Below, in pieces: positions 25,339 through 34,170 of a stretch of DNA of 64,000 nt. Each line of letters opens with the position of its first letter. Position 1 is the stretch's first letter. The notes under the pieces are model-generated. The model made no database searches and was not told the DNA's origin. It saw only the letters and a list, made by a program, of their open reading frames with translations. A program made the translations under genes and the position numbers. Source of the stretch: Cytobacillus kochii (GTDB lineage Bacteria; Bacillota; Bacilli; Bacillales; Cytobacillaceae); the NCBI RefSeq assembly GCF_020171845.1, contig NZ_JAIVAM010000008.1, positions 248,001-312,000 of the forward strand, read 5' to 3'.

Positions 25339-26790
25339 TTAATTATCATCCTCAGGATAAGTATGTTTACTATTAATTAGAGTCTTTAAATCTCCCCTAT
25401 AAATTGTATCTTTCAATTCTTGTATCCTAAATGGAATCAGTGGGGAAAGATAGGGAACACCTAAAGATTTAAGACTTACCATATAAATTAATTGAATGGT
25501 TGCCGCGATGATTATTCCGTTAAATCCAAAAAAATTAGCAATAATCAAAAAAATGGGTCTTAAAGTATTTTCTACAGCTTGCATTCCTCTGTTAGCGAGG
25601 AGTAAACTAGAAATAGTTGTTATACCTACTAGTATGAGACTAGCTGGATGAATTAGTTTTGCCGTAACAGCTGTTTCACCTACTACTATTGTTCCGAGTA
25701 AGGAAAGCAAAATCACTGCACTTTTCGGGATACGAAATGAAGCGTCTAATAATATGCGAATGAAAAATAAAAGAATTGCAATTTCCCAAAAGGTTGGTAA
25801 TAACTCATCTTTAGATATAAGTGCCTTTGTAATTTTGTTTGGTAAATCATCTTTATGAAAATTTGCTATCGCAATATAAATACCAGGTAAGTATACAGAT
25901 AAGATAAAGCAAATCATTCTTACTATTCGATTTGTAAACCGTCCCATTTTTACGTGATATTCATCTGGTGACTGAAATAAATCCATAAAAAGTGTGGGTG
26001 CAATGATAGCATATGGGATCCCATCTACTATTATTGCTACTCTTCCTTCATATAATGAGGATACAACTCCATCAATTCTTCCTGAAGGTCTTGCTAAATT
26101 GAAAAATGTTTTAGGCTTTCCTTCCAATACATCTTCCACAACTTTTGAATTTAGTACATACTTTATTTTTAGACTTTTTAGCCTCTTTCGTACTTTAATT
26201 AAAATTCCTTTATCAACAATGCCTTCTATAAATAATACTGAAACTGCTGTTTTGGAGATTGTCCCAAATTCCATTGCTTCTACACAGAAATCGGGAGTTT
26301 TTATTGTACTTCTTAACAAATTAATATTTGTTTTCATTTGTTCTGTTAGCCCAATAACTGGTCCCTTTGGTGACCGTTCTCCTAGTGATTCTTCGAGGCT
26401 TCTTTCCTTCCAATTGGCTGATGGTATGATAATTCCTTTTCTATACCCATTAATCAATATAATGGTATTTCCTTGTACGATAGCTTCTATTAACTCTTTG
26501 TACTGATTTGTGGTTTTTACATCAGCTGCTTCAATCATTCTTTCGATAATTTGATCAATAAGTGATTCATTAAGCTTTACAGTCTTGAAGGACTCTAATA
26601 ATGGTTTGACCACATATTCTTGTATGCTGTCTGTATCAATAATTCCATCCAAATAGACAACGTTGATTTCGAAAGAACTTTTGAAGCCTATTTTTATTTT
26701 TCTAACGATAAGGTCAGATGTATGATGAAATGTATTCTTTATATTGCTAATATTTTCTTGAAAGCATTCTTGCAATTCTTTTTTAAGCAT
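25339..26790 (-). CDS. GerA-family spore germination protein (A subunit), orphan
   Basis: The A subunit of nutrient germinant receptors sits in the inner spore membrane. This 483-residue protein has the soluble N-terminal half (about 1-285) with RSPKGPVIGLTEQMKTN (about 138-154) and a membrane half of about five segments (290-455) containing VYLPGIYIAI and LLDASFRIPKS. The N-terminal signature differs from the usual RGPREGFTE form, so it is a divergent member. No B (permease) or C (lipoprotein) gene is next to it, unlike normal gerABC operons. ATG follows AAGGGTGA on the minus strand. Confidence 0.88.
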   Translation of the reverse strand: MLKKELQECFQENISNIKNTFHHTSDLIVRKIKIGFKSSFEINVVYLDGIIDTDSIQEYVVKPLLESFKTVKLNESLIDQIIERMIEAADVKTTNQYKELIEAIVQGNTIILINGYRKGIIIPSANWKERSLEESLGERSPKGPVIGLTEQMKTNINLLRSTIKTPDFCVEAMEFGTISKTAVSVLFIEGIVDKGILIKVRKRLKSLKIKYVLNSKVVEDVLEGKPKTFFNLARPSGRIDGVVSSLYEGRVAIIVDGIPYAIIAPTLFMDLFQSPDEYHVKMGRFTNRIVRMICFILSVYLPGIYIAIANFHKDDLPNKITKALISKDELLPTFWEIAILLFFIRILLDASFRIPKSAVILLSLLGTIVVGETAVTAKLIHPASLILVGITTISSLLLANRGMQAVENTLRPIFLIIANFFGFNGIIIAATIQLIYMVSLKSLGVPYLSPLIPFRIQELKDTIYRGDLKTLINSKHTYPEDDN

Positions 26791-27175
26791 TCTATTTCAC
26801 CCTTAAAGTGTTATTCACTTTAGTTTGTGGAAATATCTAAAATTTATCCTTCTTCCACTAACCTTGCCCGTTAGTTCAAGAAGAACTTACAAGATCACGA
26901 TGTATGCTCTTCATTTTTAAATAACTTTATTGTTTATTAAACAACTTTATTATTTTTTAATAATATTATTATTCGTGAACAGCTGATTTTGTTTAATAAA
27001 AGTAGTGGGGTAGCTTCTTAGCAAACTTTTTTATATGCATTCACTAGGATAGAGCACACTATGCTATTTTCGTTTTTTCAACATTTTTATCATTCATCGC
27101 GTACCTCTCTTTCGTAGAATAGACAACTCAAGCTTGTTATAATAGAACAAGGACTTTAATAAGAAAGGATTCGTT
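26791..27175. other. Intergenic region between divergent genes
   Basis: AT-rich. It contains the extended -10 promoter of the patatin gene; I did not find a convincing SigG promoter for the gerA-type gene, though GGATA about 70 bases upstream of it could be a -35 box. Confidence 0.4.
27135..27143 (+). promoter_or_regulatory. Extended -10 promoter of the patatin gene
   Basis: TGTTATAAT is a consensus extended -10 element 32 bases before the GTG start; the -35 is weak. Confidence 0.5.
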
Positions 27176-28024
27176 GTGAGAATGAATGTACATCAAACAG
27201 CCCTTGTATTAGAAGGTGGAGGAATGAGAGCGGCATACTCTGCTGGTGTAATGGAGTTATTTTTAGATAAAGGTATTACTTTTCCATATGTAATTGGTGT
27301 TTCTGCAGGAGCCGCGAATGCTGCCTCATATTTATCGAAACAAAAGGGCCGTAACAAGAAGGTAAGTGTGGAGTATGTATCTGATCCTAGATACTTCTCC
27401 TTGCGAAATTATCGAAAATCTAAACAGTTATTTGGTATGGACTTTATTTTTGATGAAATTCCAAATAAGCTGGTTCCCTATGATTATGAAGCGTTCTCTC
27501 ACGGGAAAAGTGAGTTTATTATTGGTACAACCGATTGTCTGAGTGGAGAAGCTGTTTATTATGGGAAGAAAGACTATGGGGAAAACTTGTTGCTTCTTTT
27601 AAAAGCGTCAAGTTCATTACCTTTTATTGCACCTGAAATTTCTTTTAATAATCGAATGTTACTTGATGGTGGTATTGCTGATTCCATACCAATAAGAAAA
27701 GCACAAGCAGATGGATATGATAAAGCTGTTGTTGTTTTAACACGACCCAAAGGTTACCGAAAAAAACCATCAAGAATGAGTTTTTTATTGCGAAGAAAAT
27801 ATCCACAATATCCAGGGCTCCAAAGAGCAATGATGAATCGTTACAAAATGTATAATGAAACCGTTGAATATTTAGAGGAGCAAGAAAAAAAAGGACAAGT
27901 GATGATTATTAGACCTGAGAAGGTAGATGTGGGAAGAATGGAAAGAGATTTAAAAAAATTATCTGCCTTTTATGAGCAAGGCTATAAAGATGCAGAAGAT
28001 AGTTTAACAAGATTTATATTTTAA
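27176..28024 (+). CDS. Patatin-like phospholipase family protein
   Basis: A 282-residue lipid acyl hydrolase of the patatin/RssA type. The oxyanion loop is LEGGGMRAAYSAG (about 12-24), the nucleophile is Ser43 in GVSAG and the dyad Asp is Asp164 in LLDGGIADSIP. It probably acts on membrane lipids in the cytoplasm; the substrate is unknown. GTG start at 27176 is favoured because AAAGGA lies 6 bases upstream; ATG at 27182 is further away. A hairpin terminator follows. Confidence 0.92.
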   Translation: MRMNVHQTALVLEGGGMRAAYSAGVMELFLDKGITFPYVIGVSAGAANAASYLSKQKGRNKKVSVEYVSDPRYFSLRNYRKSKQLFGMDFIFDEIPNKLVPYDYEAFSHGKSEFIIGTTDCLSGEAVYYGKKDYGENLLLLLKASSSLPFIAPEISFNNRMLLDGGIADSIPIRKAQADGYDKAVVVLTRPKGYRKKPSRMSFLLRRKYPQYPGLQRAMMNRYKMYNETVEYLEEQEKKGQVMIIRPEKVDVGRMERDLKKLSAFYEQGYKDAEDSLTRFIF

Positions 28025-28037
28025 TTGAAAGTTTGGT

Positions 28038-28088
28038 GAAAAAAGATCATTCTCTTCTCTCATAGAAGAGGAGAAATGTCTTTTTTCT
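28038..28088 (+). terminator. Terminator of the patatin gene
   Basis: AAAAAAGA-xx-ATTCTCTTCT pairs with AGAAGAGGAGAAAT-x-TCTTTTTT with a small loop, followed by T-rich sequence. Confidence 0.75.
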
Positions 28089-28189
28089 TTTGGTTTTTAG
28101 CGGTAAAAATGAATATTACTCATGATTTCCTTCGTTCTATAATAGATTGGTAGTAATACATTTATTGAGAGAATCGGGGTAGGAAGTTC

Positions 28190-28960
28190 ATGAATATTCA
28201 GCAATATTATCAGCAATCAGCACAAGCCTCTCTTAATGGTAGTTTAGTTGCGTGTATACCATTATGGATATTAGTCATATATCATAGTTTCTTTCAGGAG
28301 ATTAGCGGGCTTCTTTGGTGGTGTTTACCCTTTGTTTTATATAGTGGGATGTCTTATCAAAGCTATGTGTTAGCAAATAATCAAGCAAAGATAAGTTCAT
28401 ATGCATCAACAAATAGCAAGCAAAAAAATATATTTTCACAAAGGGAATTTCTTATAGGTTTTTTACCAGCACCGAATTTAAGATTATTATTATTTAATAG
28501 AGATGGTAGAACGGCTGCTGAAATTCGTGATTTAGCTTTTCATAAGTGGCGCTGGTTTTTGCCTACATTTGTCGACCGCTGGATTTATAGAAATCGCTAT
28601 GCTTTAGTTGTTGATCAAAGGGTGCTTGCAATAATTACAGTGCGGAAACACAATATCCAGATTGATTATAACAGTAATACGATTCTTCTCCACAATGACA
28701 ATAATAAACGCTTTATTTGTCAAAAAGATAGCCGAGCTTATACGCTAAGGTATGAACGGACTTTTATGAATCTATTGGTTCAATCTGAGAATGGAAGGGA
28801 GCTTGGGAAATTACAAAAAGGATGGATTCCGAGAGAATGGATGGAATCGTTCAAGGTAAACAACACACCCTTTTTAATGATGAATCAACCTTTGCACGCT
28901 GATGAACAATTAATTTTTTATAGTTTATTAATCATGTATGTAAAAAACATTCAACATTGA
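28190..28960 (+). CDS. Membrane protein with possible tubby-like C-terminal domain
   Basis: A 256-residue protein with two membrane segments near the N-terminus (about 18-35 and 40-58) and a soluble C-terminal region of about 180 residues. The pattern RNRYALVVDQRVLAIITVRKHNIQI and later beta strands recall the tubby-like (LURP-one/YxjI) fold, but the match is by eye and weak. ATG follows GGGGTAGG. It may be linked to the ResA-like gene 67 bases downstream. Confidence 0.65.
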   Translation: MNIQQYYQQSAQASLNGSLVACIPLWILVIYHSFFQEISGLLWWCLPFVLYSGMSYQSYVLANNQAKISSYASTNSKQKNIFSQREFLIGFLPAPNLRLLLFNRDGRTAAEIRDLAFHKWRWFLPTFVDRWIYRNRYALVVDQRVLAIITVRKHNIQIDYNSNTILLHNDNNKRFICQKDSRAYTLRYERTFMNLLVQSENGRELGKLQKGWIPREWMESFKVNNTPFLMMNQPLHADEQLIFYSLLIMYVKNIQH

Positions 28961-29039
28961 AGTAAAAGATTCGCTAAAGCTGTCTCAACTATAGTATGAT
29001 TAAGACAGTTTTGAAAAGTGTTCTAAGTTGAGGTGTTCT

Positions 29040-29612
29040 ATGAGAAAGTTTTTAATCATTGCGGCTTCATTACTTATTATTTTATTAATCGTAGATCGGA
29101 CCATTCTAAAGGACAAAGGTTTATTGTCACAAGTACAAATTGACCAATATGAGGAAATAGAAAACCCTGAAAATGTAGCTGTTGGCCTGGAAATTGGTCA
29201 GAAGGCACCTGAAATCCAGTTGGAAACACTGGATGGTGAGTCATTTCAACTAAGTGACTATGAAGGAAAGAAAATATTACTTAATTTTTGGGCAAGCTGG
29301 TGCGGACCTTGTGAAGAAGAAATGCCTTATATGGAAAAAGTTTATAAAGAATATAAAGATGACGGATTTGAAGTCATAGCTGTAAATATGACCAAAACGG
29401 AAAGAAACGAAACAAATGCCGCTGATTTCGTGAAAGCGAATGAACTCTCCTTCATCATACCTATGGACCCTGAAGGCGTTGTTTTAGATAACTATGAGGT
29501 GATTGCCTACCCAACTAGTTACTTCATTGATTCGGATGGGATTATTCGAAATAAAGTATTAGGTGCGCTAAATGAAGACTTCTTGGAAAAGGAAATTTTA
29601 CGTTTACCATAG
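29040..29612 (+). CDS. ResA/TlpA-like thiol-disulfide oxidoreductase
   Basis: An extracytoplasmic thioredoxin-fold protein of 190 residues with an N-terminal membrane anchor (about 4-20). The active site is WCGPC (Cys88, Cys91), preceded by LNFWAS, and the cis-Pro loop reads IAYPTSYFID. Such proteins reduce or exchange disulfides outside the membrane, for example in cytochrome c maturation. No ccd or res genes are adjacent, so the client is unknown. I chose ATG at 29040 because GAGGTG lies upstream; a TTG at 29028 overlaps that site. Confidence 0.9.
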   Translation: MRKFLIIAASLLIILLIVDRTILKDKGLLSQVQIDQYEEIENPENVAVGLEIGQKAPEIQLETLDGESFQLSDYEGKKILLNFWASWCGPCEEEMPYMEKVYKEYKDDGFEVIAVNMTKTERNETNAADFVKANELSFIIPMDPEGVVLDNYEVIAYPTSYFIDSDGIIRNKVLGALNEDFLEKEILRLP

Positions 29613-29686
29613 AGGATGTTTTCTAAAACGAATGTGTGGGTATAAATGTATAATAATATTAGATTAAGCAATAAGGATGTGGCAAA

Positions 29687-29998
29687 TTGAGTACATCAAC
29701 AATACTAAAATGGATAACAGGTGCATGTGAAGCATTTCTTGGCATTCCTTTTCTAGGAGGAATTTTTATCCTCGCAAATGGATGGGTGCCACTCATTGTT
29801 ATGTTTTTCCTTCATGTAATCACACTTGTACTATCCGTAAGAGCTGGAGAAAACAAGTACGGTAGTATCACAGGTATCATTACTTCTATTATTGGTTGGA
29901 TTCCGGTAGTCGGAATGATTATGCATATCATTACAGCGTTGTTATTATTTGTAGATGCTGGTCTTAGTTCAAAACAAAATAAAACAAAAGTATATTAA
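29687..29998 (+). CDS. Small membrane protein, unknown
   Basis: A 103-residue protein with three membrane segments rich in Gly and Ile. I do not recognise the family. The TTG start follows AAGGATG at usable spacing. It ends at a clear terminator. Nothing nearby points to a role. Confidence 0.65.
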   Translation: MSTSTILKWITGACEAFLGIPFLGGIFILANGWVPLIVMFFLHVITLVLSVRAGENKYGSITGIITSIIGWIPVVGMIMHIITALLLFVDAGLSSKQNKTKVY

Positions 29999-30001
29999 AT
30001 G

Positions 30002-30036
30002 AAACGAGCCGATGAAATAAGTCACGGCTCGTTTTT
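30002..30036 (+). terminator. Rho-independent terminator
   Basis: AAACGAGCCG pairs with CGGCTCGTTT around a 13-base loop, then a T-run. Confidence 0.9.
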
Positions 30037-30049
30037 AGATTAGGCTTTA

Positions 30050-30796
30050 TTATATGGCAGTCCAACCGCCGTCAATCACTAACTCTGTACCTGTAACAAA
30101 TCTTGCCTCATCTGATGCTAAGAAAAGGACACCGTAAGCAACATCTTCAGGGTTGCCGAAATAAGGCAACTGCGTATAAGTTTGATAGAACGGTAAGGCA
30201 GATTCCATTGAAGGAGCTGTCATTGGTGTCGAAATAATCCCAGGATGTACAGAATTGACTCGAATATTTTTTTTTCCATATTCTATTGCTGCAGATTTGG
30301 ATAAGACTCGTAATGCCCCCTTAGCGGCTGTATATGGACTTGTTCCTGCCATGCCAACTATACCGCCGATGGAAGAAATATTGACAATGGCACCGCTGCC
30401 ATTTTTCTTTAATTCGGGAATGACATATTTCATGCCGATCACACAACCATTTAAGTCGATATCCAAAATTTTATTCCATTCATCCATTGACATATCCTCT
30501 AGAGTTTTGGGAGAAGCGACACCAGCATTGTTAATCAGGATATCTAGTTTACCAAATTGTTCAATGGTTTCATTTATAACTGCTTGCCATTGCTCTTCAG
30601 ACGTCACATTATGGGCAAGGGCAATCGCCTCACCACCTGCTTCTTTTATCTCTGCAACCACTTTATTTAAAGTTTCCATTTGTAAATCAGTCGCTACTAC
30701 TTTAGCGCCTTCTTTCGCGAATAACTTTGCTTCTGCAGCACCCATCCCGTTAGCTGCTCCGGTAATAATGGCTACTTTTCCTTCTAACCTTTTCAT
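30050..30796 (-). CDS. SDR oxidoreductase, glucose 1-dehydrogenase-like group
   Basis: A classical SDR of 248 residues: TGAANGMG (12-19), NNAG (about 89-92), catalytic Ser in NISSIGG and YTAAK, and the C-terminal VTGTELVIDGGWTAI. Asp at the end of strand two (ATDLQ) favours NAD. The substrate is unknown. ATG follows a GGGGGT site on the minus strand. It is divergent from a TetR-type gene, and the space between them holds strong palindromes, so TetR control is likely. Confidence 0.92.
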   Translation of the reverse strand: MKRLEGKVAIITGAANGMGAAEAKLFAKEGAKVVATDLQMETLNKVVAEIKEAGGEAIALAHNVTSEEQWQAVINETIEQFGKLDILINNAGVASPKTLEDMSMDEWNKILDIDLNGCVIGMKYVIPELKKNGSGAIVNISSIGGIVGMAGTSPYTAAKGALRVLSKSAAIEYGKKNIRVNSVHPGIISTPMTAPSMESALPFYQTYTQLPYFGNPEDVAYGVLFLASDEARFVTGTELVIDGGWTAI

Positions 30797-30829
30797 GATA
30801 TACCCCCATTTGGTAAAAACTTAGACAAT

Positions 30830-30880
30830 ATCGTACGATTTTTAATACAACTAGTTGCTTTATCAACAATCCGTTGATAA
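30830..30880. promoter_or_regulatory. Candidate TetR operators between SDR and TetR genes
   Basis: TTATCAAC-N5-GTTGATAA (30860-30880) is a perfect 8-base inverted repeat, and ATCGTACGAT (30830-30839) is a perfect 10-base palindrome. Both lie in the divergent promoter region. Confidence 0.55.
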
Positions 30881-31001
30881 TCTGATTATAACAACTGATG
30901 AAAAAATGAAGCAATGAACAAAAAAGTTGAGATCGTTGTATACTCAACAGTTCATACAAATTTGTTTAAAAATAAGAATAATTAATACAAGGAGCAGAAA
31001 A

Positions 31002-31622
31002 ATGTCGAAAAAAGAAAAAGTCGATCCTCGTGTAGTAAGAACAAAGCGAATGTTAACTGACGCCCTTATTTCTTTAATAGAAGAACAAGGTTTTGAAAAA
31101 GTAACGGTGCAGGCAATTACAAAAAAAGCGATGCTGAACCGCGCTACTTTTTATCTCCATTTTACAGATAAATACGATTTGCTTGAGCAAAGTACAGATG
31201 ACATGATTGATGAGTTAAAAGAAGCAATGAAGACTTCTTTTGTAGCAAGTAAAGGGGCGTATGATACTGAATCACCAAATGAAAGCTTTATTCAATTATT
31301 TGCGCAAATTGGCACATATGATTACATATATAGAGTGTTGCTGTCTGAAAGTACAATGCCTCATTTTCGTGATAAACTAACAGCTGTGTTGAGCGAATTT
31401 ATTGCAGATGGCATGACCGTTATGCAACCAGATGATGACTTATTGACCATACCAAGAGAAATGGCCATACGCTTCTACGCTTCTGCGTTTTTAGGTGTGA
31501 TTATATGGTGGTTGAAAAATGATTATCCGTATACCGCTAAATATATGGCTGCGCAACTCATGAAAGTTACCATTCAAGGACCGTATAAACAAGTGGTGAT
31601 AGAACAGAAATCCTCTCTATAA
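31002..31622 (+). CDS. TetR-family transcription regulator
   Basis: A 206-residue repressor. The N-terminal helix-turn-helix region reads FEKVTVQAITKKAMLNRATFYLHFTDKYDLLEQ (about 31-63), typical of TetR; the rest is a helical ligand/dimer domain. ATG at 31002 follows AAGGAG; an earlier in-frame start at 30927 overlaps the operator region and is not used. It is divergent from the SDR gene and probably controls it and itself. The ligand is unknown. Confidence 0.9.
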   Translation: MSKKEKVDPRVVRTKRMLTDALISLIEEQGFEKVTVQAITKKAMLNRATFYLHFTDKYDLLEQSTDDMIDELKEAMKTSFVASKGAYDTESPNESFIQLFAQIGTYDYIYRVLLSESTMPHFRDKLTAVLSEFIADGMTVMQPDDDLLTIPREMAIRFYASAFLGVIIWWLKNDYPYTAKYMAAQLMKVTIQGPYKQVVIEQKSSL

Positions 31623-31642
31623 AAAGGAGGGATAAAATAAAG

Positions 31643-31670
31643 TTGACAAAATTTTAATAGATGGTAAACT
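31643..31670 (+). promoter_or_regulatory. Predicted promoter of the ribose operon
   Basis: TTGACA, 16-base spacer, TAAACT. The first RbsR-type operator begins 7 bases after it, which suits autoregulation. Confidence 0.65.
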
Positions 31671-31677
31671 AAATTTG

Positions 31678-31838
31678 TGTAAACGGTTACAGATGAGTGT
31701 GTAACGCGTTACATATCAAATAAAATAGCAATTAATAGATTTTGTTTTTTTCTGAAATATGTAACCCGTTACATGCCTTTCCTAGTCATGAGAGAATAAC
31801 GCTTCAGATAGTGAGTGTCTAATATGTAACAGGTTACA
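31678..31838 (+). promoter_or_regulatory. Four RbsR-type operators
   Basis: Four 14-base sites share the pattern TGTAACNNGTTACA, the first with one mismatch: 31678-31691, 31700-31713, 31760-31773 and 31825-31838. They resemble LacI-family half-site palindromes and lie between the promoter and rbsR. Spacings of 22, 60 and 65 bases would allow looping or cooperative binding. Confidence 0.8.
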
Positions 31839-31890
31839 TACTACCTTTTAATATAAGTTTAATAATAACAGTATTATCAAATGTAAGGTG

Positions 31891-32874
31891 ATGATTCATA
31901 TAGCCACAATTAAAGAAGTAGCAAAGTATGCAAATGTTTCTGTTGCGACTGTATCGAGAGTGATAAATAAAAAAGGATATGTCCAAAAGGAAACGCAAAC
32001 AAAAGTGGAAGAAGCGATCAAAGCACTTAACTACCGACCTAATAATGTAGCGCGTAGCCTATTTAAAAAGCAGTCAAAAATGATTGGGTACATTGTCCCT
32101 GATATTACAAACCCATTCTTCCCACAACTTGTCCGCGCTGTGGAAGATGTGACAGTAGCACAAGGGTATACTACTTTTCTATGTAATAGTGATGACAATT
32201 TAGAAAAGGAACTGATGTATTTAAATAAAATGGCGGAAAACTATATTGATGGCGTAATCATTGTATCCAATCATATGAATGAAAGCCATCTCGCCAATTT
32301 ACAGATCCCGGTAGTTGCACTTGACCGTGTGTTCCATGAAAGTATTCCCTCAGTGACGATAGATAATTATCAGGAAGCGAGAAGGGCAGTTATGCATTTA
32401 GTTGAAAATGGCTGCGAGAAAATCGCCCATATTAGTGGACCAGAAAATATTATCAATTCCCAACTGAGGAAAAAAGCTTACCAAGATGTCATGATGGCAC
32501 TAGAAAGACCTGTGTATATAAGTGAAGGTCATTATCAAATGAAAACAGCCCAAGAAGCTACATTTCGTCTCCTGCACGAACAGAAGGACATTGATGCTAT
32601 ATTCACTGGTAATGATGTGATGGCAGTTGGTGCCCTAAAGGCATGCACAAAGCTCGGGATTAATGTACCGAAAGAACTTCAAATCATTGGTTTTGATGGA
32701 ATTGAGTGGACGGAAACTGTTTCACCAGAAATTACAACCATCGCTCAACCAATATATGAGATGGGGAAAAAAGCAGCAACCATGCTTTTGAACCGTATCA
32801 ACGGAAAGGAAGAAGGTCAGGATCATATTGTATTCCCGACCGAACTAAAAATAAGAGAAACAACAACGCATTAA
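31891..32874 (+). CDS. rbsR: Ribose operon repressor RbsR (LacI family)
   Basis: A LacI-type repressor of about 327 residues: HTH with TIKEVAKYANVSVATVSRVIN (about 6-26), hinge NYRPNNVARSL and a periplasmic-binding-like ligand domain with YTTFLCNSDDN and IFTGNDVMAVGAL. It heads the rbs operon and is expected to repress it in the absence of ribose. The start is uncertain. ATG at 31891 or GTG at 31888 lies too close to AAGG, whereas the family start (xATIKEV) corresponds to an ATA codon at 31900 with ideal spacing. Confidence 0.92.
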   Translation: MIHIATIKEVAKYANVSVATVSRVINKKGYVQKETQTKVEEAIKALNYRPNNVARSLFKKQSKMIGYIVPDITNPFFPQLVRAVEDVTVAQGYTTFLCNSDDNLEKELMYLNKMAENYIDGVIIVSNHMNESHLANLQIPVVALDRVFHESIPSVTIDNYQEARRAVMHLVENGCEKIAHISGPENIINSQLRKKAYQDVMMALERPVYISEGHYQMKTAQEATFRLLHEQKDIDAIFTGNDVMAVGALKACTKLGINVPKELQIIGFDGIEWTETVSPEITTIAQPIYEMGKKAATMLLNRINGKEEGQDHIVFPTELKIRETTTH

Positions 32875-32897
32875 AACAGAAGAAGGAGAGTGATTAG

Positions 32898-33806
32898 ATG
32901 ATTACAGTAATCGGAAGCATCAATATGGATCTAGTCACGGTAACAAGTATAGACCCGTCAATGGGAGAAACCGTGATGGGAGAATCATTTTTTACTGTGC
33001 CAGGTGGTAAAGGAGCAAACCAAGCAGTGGCTGCAGCTAAGCTTGGAGCGAATGTGAAAATGATTGGTAAAGTCGGCGATGACCCTTTTGGTCAAGAGTA
33101 TATGAATTATTTTAATGACATGCATATCAATACGGAAAGTATCCAAATAGAAAAATCTGTACGTACTGGAACAGCAAGCATAACAGTGTATAACCATGAT
33201 AATAAAATTATTGTTGTACCTGGTGCCAATCATTTAATGACAAGTGACGTTATAGAAGCATATCGCGATGATATTTTAGCGAGTGAATGGGTGCTTCTGC
33301 AATTAGAAATTCCATTGTCTGCCGTAGAAAAAGTACTAGAGATTGCGGCAGAGGGCAATGTGGGTGTCATTTTAAATCCAGCTCCCTTCCATCATATTCC
33401 TTCTCATTGGTTTGAGTTAGTAACCTACCTCACACCGAATGAATATGAAGCGAAACAGTTATTCGAAGCATATGCAAATGATACTGAGGCAACGGAACTA
33501 CTGAAAAAAAAGCTTGTCATTACAAAAGGAAATGAAGGCGCCGCTTTCTTTAAAAACGGGGAACTTATGACCATTCCTGCTGTTAAGGTAAAGGCGGTTG
33601 ATACGACTGGAGCAGGAGATACTTTTAATGGCGCTTTAGCGGTTGCCCTTGATGATGACTTAACAATAGAACAGGCAATTACGTTCGCGATAAAGGCTGC
33701 GGGTTTATCTGTAACGAAAATGGGTGCACAAGTAGGGATGCCGACAAAAGCCGAAATTGAAAAAATGGAAGTGAATCATCATGAAGAAACAAGGAATGCT
33801 GAATAG
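32898..33806 (+). CDS. rbsK: Ribokinase
   Basis: Phosphorylates D-ribose to ribose 5-phosphate in the cytoplasm. A PfkB-family kinase of 302 residues: N-terminal GSINMDLV, the [16 protein letters not shown] motif (about 35-50) and the C-terminal [15 protein letters not shown] signature with the catalytic Asp (about 234-248). ATG follows AAGGAGAG, 23 bases after rbsR. Its 3' end overlaps rbsD by 26 bases, so translation of the two is probably coupled. Confidence 0.96.
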   Translation: MITVIGSINMDLVTVTSIDPSMGETVMGESFFTVPGGKGANQAVAAAKLGANVKMIGKVGDDPFGQEYMNYFNDMHINTESIQIEKSVRTGTASITVYNHDNKIIVVPGANHLMTSDVIEAYRDDILASEWVLLQLEIPLSAVEKVLEIAAEGNVGVILNPAPFHHIPSHWFELVTYLTPNEYEAKQLFEAYANDTEATELLKKKLVITKGNEGAAFFKNGELMTIPAVKVKAVDTTGAGDTFNGALAVALDDDLTIEQAITFAIKAAGLSVTKMGAQVGMPTKAEIEKMEVNHHEETRNAE

Positions 33807-34170
33807 TGATATAGCAAAAGTCATCAGTGATATGGGACATACAGATACAATTGTTATTGCTGATTGTGGACTACCTATCCCAGATGGTGTGAAAAAAATT
33901 GACCTAGCTCTAAAGCTAGGGACACCTTCCTTTTTAGACGTCTTAAATGAGCTTGAAAAAGAACTAATGATAGAGAGTGTCACATTAGCAACTGAAATTA
34001 AAACAGATAATGAACCGTTATTTTTAGCAATTAAAGACAAGTTCTCTGATTGTAGCTATGTCTCGCATGAAACATTTAAGAAAAAAACGGAAAAAGCAAA
34101 GGCGATTATACGAACTGGAGAAGCTTCCCCTTACGCTAACATCATTTTAACGTCAGGAGTGATATTTTAA
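33781..34170 (+). CDS. rbsD: D-ribose pyranase
   Basis: Interconverts the pyranose and furanose forms of ribose for use by ribokinase. 129 residues with the family start [20 protein letters not shown], including the catalytic His20, then [11 protein letters not shown] and the C-terminal [13 protein letters not shown]. Normal length for RbsD. It overlaps rbsK by 26 bases and rbsA by one. Confidence 0.96.
   Translation: MKKQGMLNSDIAKVISDMGHTDTIVIADCGLPIPDGVKKIDLALKLGTPSFLDVLNELEKELMIESVTLATEIKTDNEPLFLAIKDKFSDCSYVSHETFKKKTEKAKAIIRTGEASPYANIILTSGVIF

Noticed and set aside
25114-25349. Short overlapping frames on both strands
   Set aside because: Poor starts and no family resemblance; treated as intergenic.
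30255-30824. Long plus-strand frame opposite the SDR gene
   Set aside because: It is the antisense shadow of the SDR coding sequence; the SDR has all family motifs.
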